A stretch of DNA of 64,000 nt, taken from positions 15,265 through 79,264 of the forward strand of contig OMVW01000007.1 of assembly GCA_900314595.1 (NCBI GenBank), given 5' to 3'. The translations under genes and the position numbers were made by a program. The stretch comes from an uncultured Dialister sp. GTDB lineage: Bacteria; Bacillota; Negativicutes; Veillonellales; Dialisteraceae. Below the pieces are notes generated by a model. The model ran no database searches. It had not been told where the DNA came from and saw nothing but the letters and a program-made list of their open reading frames with translations. Below, in pieces: positions 35,345 to 43,742 of the stretch; positions within the stretch are counted from its first letter, which is position 1; each line of letters starts with the position of its first letter.

Positions 35345-35830
35345 CCTGCCCGCACAAGTGCTTCTCAAGTCCAAGTCGTCCCGGCAGGCCAAACGAATAC
35401 CCAAAAGCCGCTCGCACAAGTGCCTCTGAGGTTCAAGTCGGTCCGGCAGGCCACACGAATACCAGAAAGCCGCCCGCACAAGTGCCTCTAAACCTCAAGT
35501 CGGAAGGGCAGGCCATACGAATACCAGAAAACCGCCCGCACAAGTGCCTCTCAAGTCCAAGTCGAAAAGGCAAGCCAAACGAATACCTAAAAGCTGCCCG
35601 CACGAGTGCCTCTAAACCTCAAGTCGAACAGGCAGGCCAAACGAATACCAGAAAGCCGCTCGCACGAGTGCCTCTGCGGTTCAAGTCGAAGAGAAGGGCC
35701 AAACGAATACGAAAAAGCCGCTCGCACGAGTGCCTCTAAACCTCAAGTCGGAAGGGCGGGCCAGACGAATACGAAAAAGCCGCCCGCACCAAAGCCTCTA
35801 ACCTTCAAGTCGAAAAGAGAGGCAGCCCAA
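35345..35830 (+). repeat. 62-bp tandem repeat, 8 units
   Basis: Eight degenerate units of 62 bp, each beginning GC(C/T)CGCAC(A/G)AGTGCCTC and carrying CAAGTCG..GGC(A)GGCCAAACGAATAC. Because 62 is not a multiple of three, a fixed reading frame passes through all three phases of the unit. Frame 1, in phase with the upstream secreted protein, has no stop from 35320 to 35736. Homogeneous unit length with scattered base changes suggests old amplification. Coding is possible only by readthrough. Confidence 0.85.
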
Positions 35831-35854
35831 CTATATCTTGTTTCAAAAACTGTT

Positions 35855-35886
35855 CGCATTCTACGAGAAAAAGTATTATAATAAAG
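35855..35886 (+). promoter_or_regulatory. Possible promoter before a leader terminator
   Basis: TTCGCA, about 18 bp, then TATAAT near 35879-35884. It lies just upstream of the terminator at 35911, so it may drive a short RNA or an attenuated leader. Confidence 0.4.
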
Positions 35887-35910
35887 GAACAGAAAAATAA
35901 TTGAGCGATG

Positions 35911-35951
35911 GAGCCAATCCCCTTTGAAAGGGGTATTGGCTCTTTTTTTAT
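35911..35951 (+). terminator. Strong intrinsic terminator in front of the MBL gene
   Basis: GAGCCAATCCCC tttgaaa GGGGTATTGGCTC and TTTTTTTATTTTTT. A 12-bp stem this close (41 bases) before an ATG may be an attenuator; it could also simply end upstream transcription. Confidence 0.8.
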
Positions 35952-35991
35952 TTTTTACGGGATTTTTCGTGACTTCAGGGGGATAGTGCTT

Positions 35992-37065
35992 ATGCAGCTT
36001 TATATAGCAGGAGGATGCGGCGATGAAGGCAGGAACTGCTTCTACGTGGAAGGGGACCGTCATGCTTTTATTGTCGATGCCGGTACCTCCACCGATGGGC
36101 AGGACCGGCTGCCGGACCTGACTCCTGAGCAGATCCGCCGGGCGGAGTACCTTTTCATCACCCATTCCCACAGGGATCATACCGGTGCTCTTGAATATGT
36201 CATTACCCATGGTTTTGACGGGCCTGTGCTCATGAGCAACCAGACCTACCGTCAGCTTGTTTATAAACCTGAAAATACAATGATTCTCGATTCCACCGCA
36301 CCGGAACTGGAGCTGGAACCGGGCTTTTCCCTGCACTGGGGGCGCACGGGCCATTGTGCCGGGGCCGTATGGTACCAGATTTTTGTGGAAGGACGGACCC
36401 TTTTCTTTTCCGGTGATTACCGGGAGAATGATACATTCTACCGTTGCGACCGGGTGCGGAACCTGGAAGCGGATATGGCAGTCATCGATGCAGCGTACAG
36501 CCTGAAAGAAAGGGGAGCTGACCTTCGCAGGAAAGTGGCGGAAACAGCAAAGGGGCTTCTCGGGGAGGACTGCTCCCTTCTCATGCCCGTGCCCCATTTT
36601 GGCCGCGGCCTTTCCATGGGCTACTATTTCTACCAGCTTTTCGGTGAAAACCATCCGGTCTATATGGATGATAAAATATACGACAACTGGGAGAAACTGG
36701 GCCATCGCAAATATTTCGTCCATGAAGAAATCACGGAGCTCCCTTATTCCATCTTCCACCGGTGGGACAAAAAGACCGTGGAAAAAGGAAATATTTATTT
36801 CCTGGCCGATGCCCAGCTTGTCCGGGCATCCAGCAGGAAGCTCATTGAAACTCACAAAGACCTCTCCGTGCTTCTGACCGGAAGCATTCACGGCTACGGC
36901 CGGGCAAAAGGGTTTTATGATTCGGGCCGCGCGAAGTTTGCTCTCTGGCCCAATCATCTCACCTGGCAGGAAATGGAAGACCTCCGTCTCAGGAATCACT
37001 TTTCCCGGGTCCTGCCCTTCCATAACCGCCAGGTCAAACCGGAGTCGGATCTAGTGATTTTCTGA
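35992..37065 (+). CDS. MBL-fold metallo-hydrolase
   Basis: A 357-residue metallo-beta-lactamase-fold enzyme. The zinc motif THSHRDHTG (HxHxDH, about residue 57) follows VDAGTSTDGQ. GRTGHCAGAVWYQI (about 115-128) carries the next His and FSGDYRENDT (about 139) the bridging Asp, as in beta-CASP/RNase J-like proteins that process RNA, though no clear beta-CASP motifs A-C were traced. A longer ORF begins 28 codons earlier, inside the terminator hairpin, so I use 35992 (GGGGGATAGTGCTT before it). Function may be nuclease or small-molecule hydrolase. Confidence 0.85.
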   Translation: MQLYIAGGCGDEGRNCFYVEGDRHAFIVDAGTSTDGQDRLPDLTPEQIRRAEYLFITHSHRDHTGALEYVITHGFDGPVLMSNQTYRQLVYKPENTMILDSTAPELELEPGFSLHWGRTGHCAGAVWYQIFVEGRTLFFSGDYRENDTFYRCDRVRNLEADMAVIDAAYSLKERGADLRRKVAETAKGLLGEDCSLLMPVPHFGRGLSMGYYFYQLFGENHPVYMDDKIYDNWEKLGHRKYFVHEEITELPYSIFHRWDKKTVEKGNIYFLADAQLVRASSRKLIETHKDLSVLLTGSIHGYGRAKGFYDSGRAKFALWPNHLTWQEMEDLRLRNHFSRVLPFHNRQVKPESDLVIF

Positions 37066-37114
37066 GAGATCACGTTTCAGACGTTTTTTAGCTTTATGTG
37101 GTTTGGCTTTTGAA

Positions 37115-37195
37115 CCGGGGCTGCCGGGGGTCCCGGGAATCTCGGGGCTATCGGGAAGGTGGCGCCCTTCAGGCGCAGAGATATATTTTACTTTT
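37115..37195 (+). repeat. Composite hairpin repeat
   Basis: GAACCGGGGCTGCCGGGGG-type 9-base units, GGGAAGGTGGCGCCC ttca GGCGC, then AGAGATATAT. It follows the MBL gene. Confidence 0.7.
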
Positions 37196-37225
37196 GGCTC
37201 TCATTTCCGGTAAGAATAAAGAAAT

Positions 37226-37257
37226 CCGCTTCTGATTTTGAGGCGGACTTCTTTCAT
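37226..37257 (+). terminator. Weak intrinsic terminator
   Basis: AAATCCGCTTC..GAGGCGGACTT with a T-rich tail; similar to the one at 58931. Confidence 0.5.
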
Positions 37258-37428
37258 TGTTTGCTATGAATCACTGATGGATGACGACCAGATTTAAAAT
37301 GCCGGCCGTCTCATCCTATTGGTTCATTTTAATTCAATCAAAATTTTCAGAAGTCTCTCTTTTTATGAATATGATATAATATATAAGGAAATGATTCCCC
37401 GAATTTGATTCTGAAAGGTGGGGGTTAT

Positions 37429-37878
37429 ATGTTGACGTACAAAAAGATTCTGGTGCCTTATGATGGATCTGAACATGCAAAGAAGGCACTGGCCCAGGCA
37501 GTGGATATTGCGGCCGCCGGAGAGAATACGCAGATTTTCATCGCCTCTGTGTGCAATATGGTTTCTGCCATGAGCAATTTCGATCAGGTATCCATTGCGG
37601 AAGGAGTCCTGACCACAAAGCTCTCGGAAGACCTGGAGGCACAGTGCAAGAGCGACCTCAAGGAAGCTGCTTCCGTCATGCCTGAAGGAATCGGACATGA
37701 AGAACTTTACGAAGTGGGTTCTCCGGGACCGGTCCTTTTGAATATGGCAGAAGAACACGGCATCGACCTCATCGTCATGGGAAGCCGGGGACTTGGACCG
37801 CTCAAGGGCATCTTCATGGGCTCCGTATCCAGCTACCTCGTCAGCCGGGCTAAATGTCCTGTACTGATTGTGAAATAA
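37429..37878 (+). CDS. Universal stress protein (UspA family)
   Basis: A 149-residue single-domain Usp. The ATP-binding signature G-x2-G-x9-G-S reads MGSRGLGPLKGIFMGSVSS (about 124-142), so it is of the nucleotide-binding type, and the N-terminus KKILVPYDGSEHAKKAL is standard. Such proteins protect stressed or resting cells; the precise role is unknown. The ATG at 37429 follows AAGGTGGGGGTTAT; an upstream in-frame TTG is less likely. A terminator follows the stop by 7 bases. Confidence 0.93.
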   Translation: MLTYKKILVPYDGSEHAKKALAQAVDIAAAGENTQIFIASVCNMVSAMSNFDQVSIAEGVLTTKLSEDLEAQCKSDLKEAASVMPEGIGHEELYEVGSPGPVLLNMAEEHGIDLIVMGSRGLGPLKGIFMGSVSSYLVSRAKCPVLIVK

Positions 37879-37884
37879 AGATTG

Positions 37885-37919
37885 AAGAACCGGTTGTGCA
37901 TACAATCGGTTCTTTTTTT
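37885..37919 (+). terminator. Intrinsic terminator of the usp gene
   Basis: AGAACCGGTTGT gcat ACAATCGGTTCT and TTTTTTT. Confidence 0.9.
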
Positions 37920-37971
37920 GGGAGGAAAAGTGATCAGTTCGCGGTCATCCGTATAAGTGAAATTACTTTTG

Positions 37972-38062
37972 AATCGGGAATCACGGGAATCACGGGAATT
38001 TCGGGAAACTCGGGAAGGTGGCCGCCAAATTTACAGGGCGGCCATTTTATATTTCTCTGCAC
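37972..38062 (+). repeat. Composite hairpin repeat
   Basis: GAATCGGGAATCACGGGAAT-type 9-base units, GGGAAGGTGGCCGCC..GGGCGGCCATTTTATAT. Confidence 0.75.
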
Positions 38063-38311
38063 GATCCATTCAAGTCACATTTGAGGAAACCGCAAAGCGT
38101 GCTGCCGGGCACCACCTTTCCAAGCTTGGAAAGGTGGCTGCGAAGCAGCCGGAAAGGTTGTTCAATCAGACAAGGCACATATGAGACTAACTGAGGAAAG
38201 AATCACAGGACAAATGAGGAAATCGGAAAGCAGTCAGGCTTCCCCCGGGGGAAGCTGGCCCGAAGGGCCTGTAAGGGCAGGAATGAAATCTTTTCGAAAG
38301 GATTCCCACAG

Positions 38312-38408
38312 GTTTGTGCAAAGTCCCATATAAAATCGTGCCGCATCAGCCCCGCACCTTCCCGAAAGCCCCGAGATTCCCGACAACCCCGATACCCCCG
38401 ACACAAAA
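38312..38408 (-). repeat. Composite hairpin repeat, minus orientation
   Basis: CCCACAGGTTTGTGCAAAGTCCCATATAAAATCGTGCCGC..GC and then CACCTTCCCG with CCCCGA-type 9-base units. The hairpin's right arm is mutated (CCCCGCAC), so the stem is damaged in this copy. Between here and 38062 are further palindromes (CCACCTTTCCAAGCTTGGAAAGGTGG near 38110 and CTTCCCCCGGGGGAAG near 38243). Confidence 0.6.
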
Positions 38409-38705
38409 GCTTTCCGGCATAGAAGTTTCCCTTCCAAATTCAGCCCCGTACAAAAACAAAATATAGCTTTTTCCCTTCCCATTGTATAGAATAATAAGAG
38501 AAAAATAAGATTCAATTTTTGCCTTTTATCTATGAATACAAATTGGGGAACTGATGGGAGAATATATGAAAAAGCGCGCCATATGAATTGACGCGCGCCA
38601 CTGCCCCGAAATCCGAAATCCGAAGTCCCAAATCCGAATTCTCTTACGTCAGGCAGCAGGTTTGGGAATACAATTAAAAATGATACTACAACAGGATGTG
38701 ATACC

Positions 38706-40118
38706 ATGTCTAATCGTCGATGGCTGAAGGAGGAAGTTCCCCGGTGGGTGGAAGACCGGGTGATTTCCGAGGAAGCCGGAAAGAAGATTCTTTCCCGGTA
38801 TAAAGGTGCCAATATAGCGGCTTATAAGGAAGCCTTTTTTATTCTGGCCATAGTCTGCATTATTGGAGGGATTTTCTTCCTCTGCGCCAGCCTCTGGAGC
38901 AGGCTTACCCAGGATGAACGGTTCCTGCTGGGCCTTGTTCCCATGGCTATTTCCTTCCTCATCATGCTTGCCGTAGTGCTGGTGGATGAAAAGATACCGG
39001 ACCCGGTGGAAATGGAAGAGGAGGAAGTGCCGGAGGCCGACGAACTCCTTTCCGATTCGGAAACGCCCAGGCTTCCGAAAAAGAAGAAAACCACCTGGCA
39101 TCACAAAGTGCCTGTCTTCATCCGGGAAGCAGCGGCCACCTTTCACGGGGTATGCATGCTGGGCGGTTTCTGGGTGGTATCCGATTCCTTTAAACTGACC
39201 AGTGATGCGTATTCCGGCCTGGCCCTCTCAGGCCTTCTGCTCTTCCTGCTCACCCTGGTGACCCGTTCGGCAGGCATGGGGATTCTTTACATGCTTGTGT
39301 CCGTGGGACTTTTCTATGCGGACCCCCTGCGCAGCTGGCCGAGCCTCCTTTCCTGGATTTACATGTTCCTGGCTCTCGGCTTCCTCGGATTTATGCTGAG
39401 GGAACACCGGGACCGGGCAGTGGTATGCTATTCCTGGGTATGGGCTGTGGGGACCCTTCTCCTCATATTCTGGAGCGCAGGAAATATGCTCTGGCAGACG
39501 ATTTTCTTCTCTCTCGCCGCTTCCCTTACCTGGATGGCAGGGACTCTTTTCCGCTCCTACGGCCTTGGCGCTGATGCGCTCCGTTTCTTCGGGGGCATTG
39601 CGGTCTTTGCGGTATTGCTGGAAGGTTCCTACGGAACCGTCTGGGCGGATATTACAGGAAGTTATGCTCTCTGGTTTATTTTCCTTCTCTTCCTTGCGGC
39701 GGACGGAGTGCTTCTGACGCGCATCGCAAAGAAGAAAGAATGGCTCTCTGCCCTGGCAGGTCTCACGCCTTTCATCCTGGGCCTTTCCGCACTTGTTTCC
39801 ATTGTGGAAACGACGGGCGCTATCTCTGCCATGATTGTTTCCATTTATGCAGCGATCCTTGGGGTGGGAGTCATCGGGAGAGGTTTCCAGATGGACCGGC
39901 CCATGCAGAGCTGGTGCGGCGTGCTGCTCCTCGTGGGAGATGGAGCCATCCGCGTACTGGATTCCGCCCTTTCCTTTTCACAGAGAGGTCTCTTTTTCCT
40001 CGGAATCGGTGCGGCAGCCGCCTTTATTTCCTGGATTTTCTATATAACCACAAGGCATAAAGGAAAGAAACCCGCCCACCGTCAGACGTTACCGGCAGAA
40101 GAGGAGGGAGACAAATGA
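38706..40118 (+). CDS. DUF2157-domain membrane protein
   Basis: A 470-residue inner-membrane protein: a soluble N-terminal stretch with LKEEVPRWVEDRVISEEAGKK (about 5-25, the DUF2157 start), an acidic cytosolic loop (about 96-125, VEMEEEEVPEADELLSDSE) and about 12 hydrophobic segments. Its stop overlaps the start of a GDYXXLXY-domain gene by 4 bases; the two families are paired in many bacteria, so they probably form a complex. Biochemical function is unknown. Confidence 0.82.
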   Translation: MSNRRWLKEEVPRWVEDRVISEEAGKKILSRYKGANIAAYKEAFFILAIVCIIGGIFFLCASLWSRLTQDERFLLGLVPMAISFLIMLAVVLVDEKIPDPVEMEEEEVPEADELLSDSETPRLPKKKKTTWHHKVPVFIREAAATFHGVCMLGGFWVVSDSFKLTSDAYSGLALSGLLLFLLTLVTRSAGMGILYMLVSVGLFYADPLRSWPSLLSWIYMFLALGFLGFMLREHRDRAVVCYSWVWAVGTLLLIFWSAGNMLWQTIFFSLAASLTWMAGTLFRSYGLGADALRFFGGIAVFAVLLEGSYGTVWADITGSYALWFIFLLFLAADGVLLTRIAKKKEWLSALAGLTPFILGLSALVSIVETTGAISAMIVSIYAAILGVGVIGRGFQMDRPMQSWCGVLLLVGDGAIRVLDSALSFSQRGLFFLGIGAAAAFISWIFYITTRHKGKKPAHRQTLPAEEEGDK

Positions 40119-40825
40119 TGCGTAAAAAATTTGCACTTATCCTTCTCATCATCGTCTTCGCACTGGAAGCAATCACTGTTTTCTGGATTCGCGGCGATTA
40201 CCGGTCGGTCATGCTGGACGGGGCTGAATACGAAGTGCCGGCAGCCATCGATTTCAAAGGCGATTTCTATGGAAGAAATTATCTTCCTGTCTATATTCCG
40301 CTCACGGAAGCTCCCTGGAAAGGTTTCGTCACCCCGGACGTGGGGGAGGAAATTTACCTTTCCTTTGATAAGAATAAAGAAGGTCTCCTGGAAATTACCG
40401 GCGCTTCCAACCAGAAACCGGGAGGCATGTACATCACTACCCGGGTCATTTCTGAAAATAACGGAATGGTACAGTTCAAATTCCCGGCCCATCGCCTCTA
40501 CATGAATCCGGACCAGCTCAAAAAACTGGCGGTGGTGGAACTGTCCGAACGGGTCCAGGTGAAAGACGAACAGACCAAAAAAGTGGAAACCCGCCAGAAA
40601 AATGAACTCACTGCCCTCATCCATATCCGGGACGGCCGGGTGGCTATTTCCAAAGTCCTGGCCAGCGGCCAGCCCATCGAGCAGACCTTCACCACCGTCG
40701 GCAGAAACCTCTCCGTCCGCTACGCCAGAAGCGGCGCAGAAAAAGACAAGTACTATGTGAAAGAAAAAGACGATAAACCGGATACTGAGAAGGACAGCCA
40801 GAAGGCGGATAGTGAGAAAAATTAG
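40115..40825 (+). CDS. GDYXXLXY-domain protein, partner of DUF2157
   Basis: A 236-residue protein with one N-terminal membrane segment (FALILLIIVFALEAITVFW) and a periplasmic domain in which GDFYGRNYLPVYIPL (about 48-62) and RGDYRSVMLDG match the GDYXXLXY theme. The acidic-basic Lys/Asp/Glu tail (from about 205) is low complexity. The 4-base overlap and the family pairing make it the likely partner of the DUF2157 protein. Confidence 0.8.
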   Translation: MMRKKFALILLIIVFALEAITVFWIRGDYRSVMLDGAEYEVPAAIDFKGDFYGRNYLPVYIPLTEAPWKGFVTPDVGEEIYLSFDKNKEGLLEITGASNQKPGGMYITTRVISENNGMVQFKFPAHRLYMNPDQLKKLAVVELSERVQVKDEQTKKVETRQKNELTALIHIRDGRVAISKVLASGQPIEQTFTTVGRNLSVRYARSGAEKDKYYVKEKDDKPDTEKDSQKADSEKN

Positions 40826-40860
40826 CAGTTAGCCCGGAACTTTGCAGATAAAACGGTTGA

Positions 40861-41047
40861 AGCTCATGGCTCATGGCTGATTGGGCCCCATTACCTATTA
40901 GCCATTAGCTATTACCTGTTATCGATTCACGGACCACGAATCACGGACCACGAATCACGGACCACGAATCACGAATCACGGACCGTGGACCACGAACAAC
41001 GAACAACGAACAACGAATCACGAACAACGAATCACGAATCACGAACA
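40861..41047. repeat. Longest heptamer tandem repeat tract, about 26 units
   Basis: Blocks of different 7-mers follow each other without losing the period: GCTCATG, then TAGCCAT/TAGCTAT, then CACGAAT/CACGGAC alternating, then AACGAAC/CACGAAT. The tract ends about 45 bases before sixA. There is no ORF. Confidence 0.85.
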
Positions 41048-41091
41048 GCACTTTCATCGAAATACTACTACGTCGGGAGGTATGATAGAAA

Positions 41092-41568
41092 ATGTACATT
41101 ATTCTCATGCGTCACGGGGAAGCGGTTCCCCAGGAAGAGGGAATGACGAATAAGGAAAGGAAACTCACGCCGAAAGGTATGCGCCAGGCGAGAAAGACCG
41201 CCCGGATCCTCAGCCGTTTCCTGAAAGATAAATCCATCCGCATCTATACCTCTCCCTATACCCGCACCCGGCAGACCGCAGGCATTCTGGCAGAAGAATG
41301 TTTTGCCGAGGAAATCCATACGGCCGAGGAACTGCTCCAGCCGAACTGGAAGATTCTAAGAAATCATCTCATTACCGACGGGGCACCGATTGCCCTTGTT
41401 TCCCATCATCCCTTCCTGCAGTCCTATCTCCTCTCCACCTGCAGCGCAGCCATCAAATTCGACCTGGCAGGTATTGCGGTCATTGACTATGATCTCACCT
41501 GGAATACAGGACGCCTGGTGGGCTATTTCACGAGCGGTCTGAAACAGCTGAAGAAGGAGGAAAAATGA
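41092..41568 (+). CDS. sixA: Phosphohistidine phosphatase SixA
   Basis: A 158-residue histidine-phosphatase-superfamily protein. The catalytic RHG is in ILMRHGEAVPQEEG (His10), a second Arg lies in YTSPYTRTRQTAG (about 57), and the second His is in ALVSHHPFLQSYL (about 104). In E. coli SixA dephosphorylates phosphohistidine proteins. It heads a tightly packed operon, overlapping thiD by 4 bases, with GGGAGGTATGATAGAAA before the ATG. Confidence 0.88.
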   Translation: MYIILMRHGEAVPQEEGMTNKERKLTPKGMRQARKTARILSRFLKDKSIRIYTSPYTRTRQTAGILAEECFAEEIHTAEELLQPNWKILRNHLITDGAPIALVSHHPFLQSYLLSTCSAAIKFDLAGIAVIDYDLTWNTGRLVGYFTSGLKQLKKEEK

Positions 41569-42371
41569 TTCCCGTACTGACCATTGCAGGCTCCGATTCC
41601 TCCGGCGGGGCAGGCATCCAGGCAGACCTGAAAACATTTGCGGCTCTTGGCACCTATGGCATGAGCTGCATTTGCGCTTTAACCGCCCAGAATACAAAAG
41701 GAGTGACCATGGTCACCAATACTCCCGTGGACATGGTCAGGGCCCAGCTTGCCGCCATTTATGACGATATCCCGCCGAAAGCGGTGAAAACCGGCATGCT
41801 TTCCACTCCGGAAATCGTGGAAACAGTTTCAGATTTCCTTATTTCCGCAGAAAAATCGCCCCTTGTGGTGGACCCGGTCATGGTGGCCACCAGCGGGGCA
41901 GTCCTTCTCGAAGAAGCAGCCATTGAAACCTATAAAAAGAAACTGATACCCATAGCCACATTGATTACGCCAAATATTCCCGAGGCCAAAGTCCTCTCGG
42001 GCCTTCCCATTGAAAATACGGAAGATATGAAAAAAGCGGCGGAAAAGCTCATGGACTACGGCTGCCGGGCAGTCCTCGTCAAAGGGGGACACCTGGTGGA
42101 AGATGCAAAGGATATCCTCTTTGATGGAAATCAATTTTATTCCTTCATCGGGGATAGGGTGGAAACGGAAAATACCCACGGCACCGGCTGTACGCTTTCT
42201 TCCGCGATTGCCGCTGGAATGGCGAAAGGACTCTCTCTTCCCGAAGCAGTGAAAGAAGCAAAGAAATATATGGAAGGCGCTATCAAAAAAGCGGCGAAAG
42301 ATTCCGTGGGTCACGGCCACGGACCGGTCCATCACTTCTGGTTTTACGACAAGTGGGGTGAAATGAATTGA
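41565..42371 (+). CDS. thiD: Hydroxymethylpyrimidine/phosphomethylpyrimidine kinase
   Basis: A 268-residue ribokinase-like enzyme that phosphorylates HMP and then HMP-P in thiamin synthesis. The N-terminal TIAGSDSSGGAGIQADLKTF is the substrate site, and the anion-hole motif GTGCTLSSAIAAG (about 205) carries the catalytic Cys/Gly set of ThiD. No other thi genes are near, so it may work in salvage of HMP. It overlaps sixA and yfbR by 4 bases each. Confidence 0.94.
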   Translation: MIPVLTIAGSDSSGGAGIQADLKTFAALGTYGMSCICALTAQNTKGVTMVTNTPVDMVRAQLAAIYDDIPPKAVKTGMLSTPEIVETVSDFLISAEKSPLVVDPVMVATSGAVLLEEAAIETYKKKLIPIATLITPNIPEAKVLSGLPIENTEDMKKAAEKLMDYGCRAVLVKGGHLVEDAKDILFDGNQFYSFIGDRVETENTHGTGCTLSSAIAAGMAKGLSLPEAVKEAKKYMEGAIKKAAKDSVGHGHGPVHHFWFYDKWGEMN

Positions 42372-42949
42372 GCTATCCCTTCTTTGCCCTTATGGCAAGA
42401 ATGAAATACATCACCCGCTGGGGTCTCATGCGGAATTCCATTTCCGAAAATGATGCGGAACACACCCTGCAGACAGTCATGATCGCTCACTGCCTGGCGG
42501 TGATTCGCAGAGATATATTTCATCAGGAAGCAGACCCGGAAAGAGCGGCCATGCTGGCCCTTTACCACGATGCCAGTGAAGTCTTCACCGGCGATATGCC
42601 CACCCCTGTGAAATATTTCACCAGCGACCTTCATAAGCAGTACGAAAAAATAGAAGACCAGGCGAGAGAAAAACTCCTCGCCACCCTTCCGGAAGAGCTG
42701 AAACCCTCCTTTTCCCCCTACGTGGTGGACATGGAAAAAGACGAACTCTGGCCCCTCGCCAAAGCGGCAGATACCCTCTCCGCCTACTTCAAATGCATGG
42801 AAGAACTGAGAGATGGAAATACCGAATTCCGCGAAGCCTACCGGTCCATCGGCGAAAAACTCAAAAAACTTCATTATCCCGAAGTAGACTGGTTCATGGA
42901 ACACTTTGCGGACAGCTTCTCGAAAACTTTGGATGAACTGAACAGATAG
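42368..42949 (+). CDS. yfbR: YfbR-like 5'-deoxynucleotidase (HD domain)
   Basis: A 193-residue HD-domain phosphohydrolase; E. coli YfbR releases phosphate from deoxynucleoside 5'-monophosphates. The first metal His is in SISENDAEHTLQTVMIAH, the HD pair is in LALYHDASEVFTGDMPTPVK (about 66-85), and DMEKDELWPLAKAADTLSAY gives the later Asp. Last gene of the sixA-thiD-yfbR operon. Confidence 0.9.
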   Translation: MSYPFFALMARMKYITRWGLMRNSISENDAEHTLQTVMIAHCLAVIRRDIFHQEADPERAAMLALYHDASEVFTGDMPTPVKYFTSDLHKQYEKIEDQAREKLLATLPEELKPSFSPYVVDMEKDELWPLAKAADTLSAYFKCMEELRDGNTEFREAYRSIGEKLKKLHYPEVDWFMEHFADSFSKTLDELNR

Positions 42950-42973
42950 CCCTTAGTAGTTAGTGATAAGTGA

Positions 42974-43012
42974 AATGGGTACCTTGAAATAGTCAGGGTG
43001 CCTGTTTTTTAT
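42974..43012 (+). terminator. Possible terminator after yfbR
   Basis: GGGTACCTT..AGGGTGCCT with TTTTTTATT; imperfect stem directly after the heptamers AGTAGTT AGTGATA AGTGAAA. Confidence 0.45.
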
Positions 43013-43034
43013 TGGAAACTTCAAGGTGAAATCA

Positions 43035-43135
43035 CTTTTGAATCGGGAATGTCGGGATTCCCGGGGATATCGGGATTGTCGGGAAGGTGGCGGCCTGATG
43101 GCCGCCGGGTATTTATGGGGAATGTACACAGACGG
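43035..43135 (+). repeat. Composite hairpin repeat
   Basis: GAATCGGGAATGTCGGG-type 9-base units, GGGAAGGTGGCGGCC tgat GGCCGCC, GGGTATTTATGGGGAATGTACACAGACGGGG. Confidence 0.8.
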
Positions 43136-43414
43136 GGTTGAAATGCCGGTAAACATAGAAAATGAGACTGACTGACGAAACATACTCGTGACAAATGAGG
43201 AAATCCATAGTCGACAGGCTCTCCCTTCGGGAGAGCTCCGCGATAGCGGTGAGAGGGCAAATCGATTCGAAGAATCGATAATTACGATACTTCTCATTAA
43301 AGTTCTCAAATGCCGGAGAATCTATCTGTTGCGAACCGGTGGGGGGGGAAGATTGACGCTTGAAGAAATGAATGAGCTTCTCACATATATGAATAGGCAA
43401 ACATCCATTATCCC

Positions 43415-43570
43415 ATCCGCCCTTCGGACACCTTCCCATCCAGGGAAGGTGGTGACCGGTAGAATGGCAAGCTGAACAGCCATTTACACCTGGTTCCGTT
43501 AGTGCAGGTATATAAAAACGGCGTGCTTCATCAATCTGATGCACGCCACCACCACTTACCACTACCCACT
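43415..43570. repeat. Dispersed 150-bp repeat, copy 1
   Basis: CACCTTCCCATCCAGG..ACCGGTAGAATGGCA, then CCTGGTTCCGTTAGTGCAGG, ATATAAAAA, a GGCGTGC..GCACGCC hairpin and CCACCACCACTTACCAC heptamers. A second copy lies at 46810-46975 with compensating changes in the hairpin (GGCGCGC..GCGCGCC). Confidence 0.75.
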
Positions 43571-43657
43571 TATCACCGGCTGCTGCTTTCTTCTCTAATC
43601 ACTAAGCACTAAAAATTTTCAGGAAAAATGTTCAAAAAGCCGATGTTAACCTTGAAG

Positions 43658-43728
43658 TTGACGAGCTGTTGTTATATCATTACATATGTAAACGTCATAT
43701 ATTTAAAAGTGATGACATAATGTTAACA
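43658..43728 (+). promoter_or_regulatory. Possible bioY promoter and BirA-like half sites
   Basis: TTGACG (43658-43663), 17 bp, TACATA. TGTTAACC (near 43644) and ATGTTAACA (near 43720) resemble halves of the BirA operator, but they are not at the usual 14-16 bp spacing. Biotin control is plausible, not shown. Confidence 0.3.
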
Positions 43729-43742
43729 ATGAGGTGGAAGTC

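Noticed and set aside
35345..35830. CRISPR array
   Set aside because: The 62-bp units are contiguous and similar along their whole length; there are no unique spacers and no cas genes.
43640..43730. Confident BirA operator before bioY
   Set aside because: TGTTAAC half sites are present but not in inverted pairs at the usual spacing, so it is kept only as a low-confidence regulatory feature.
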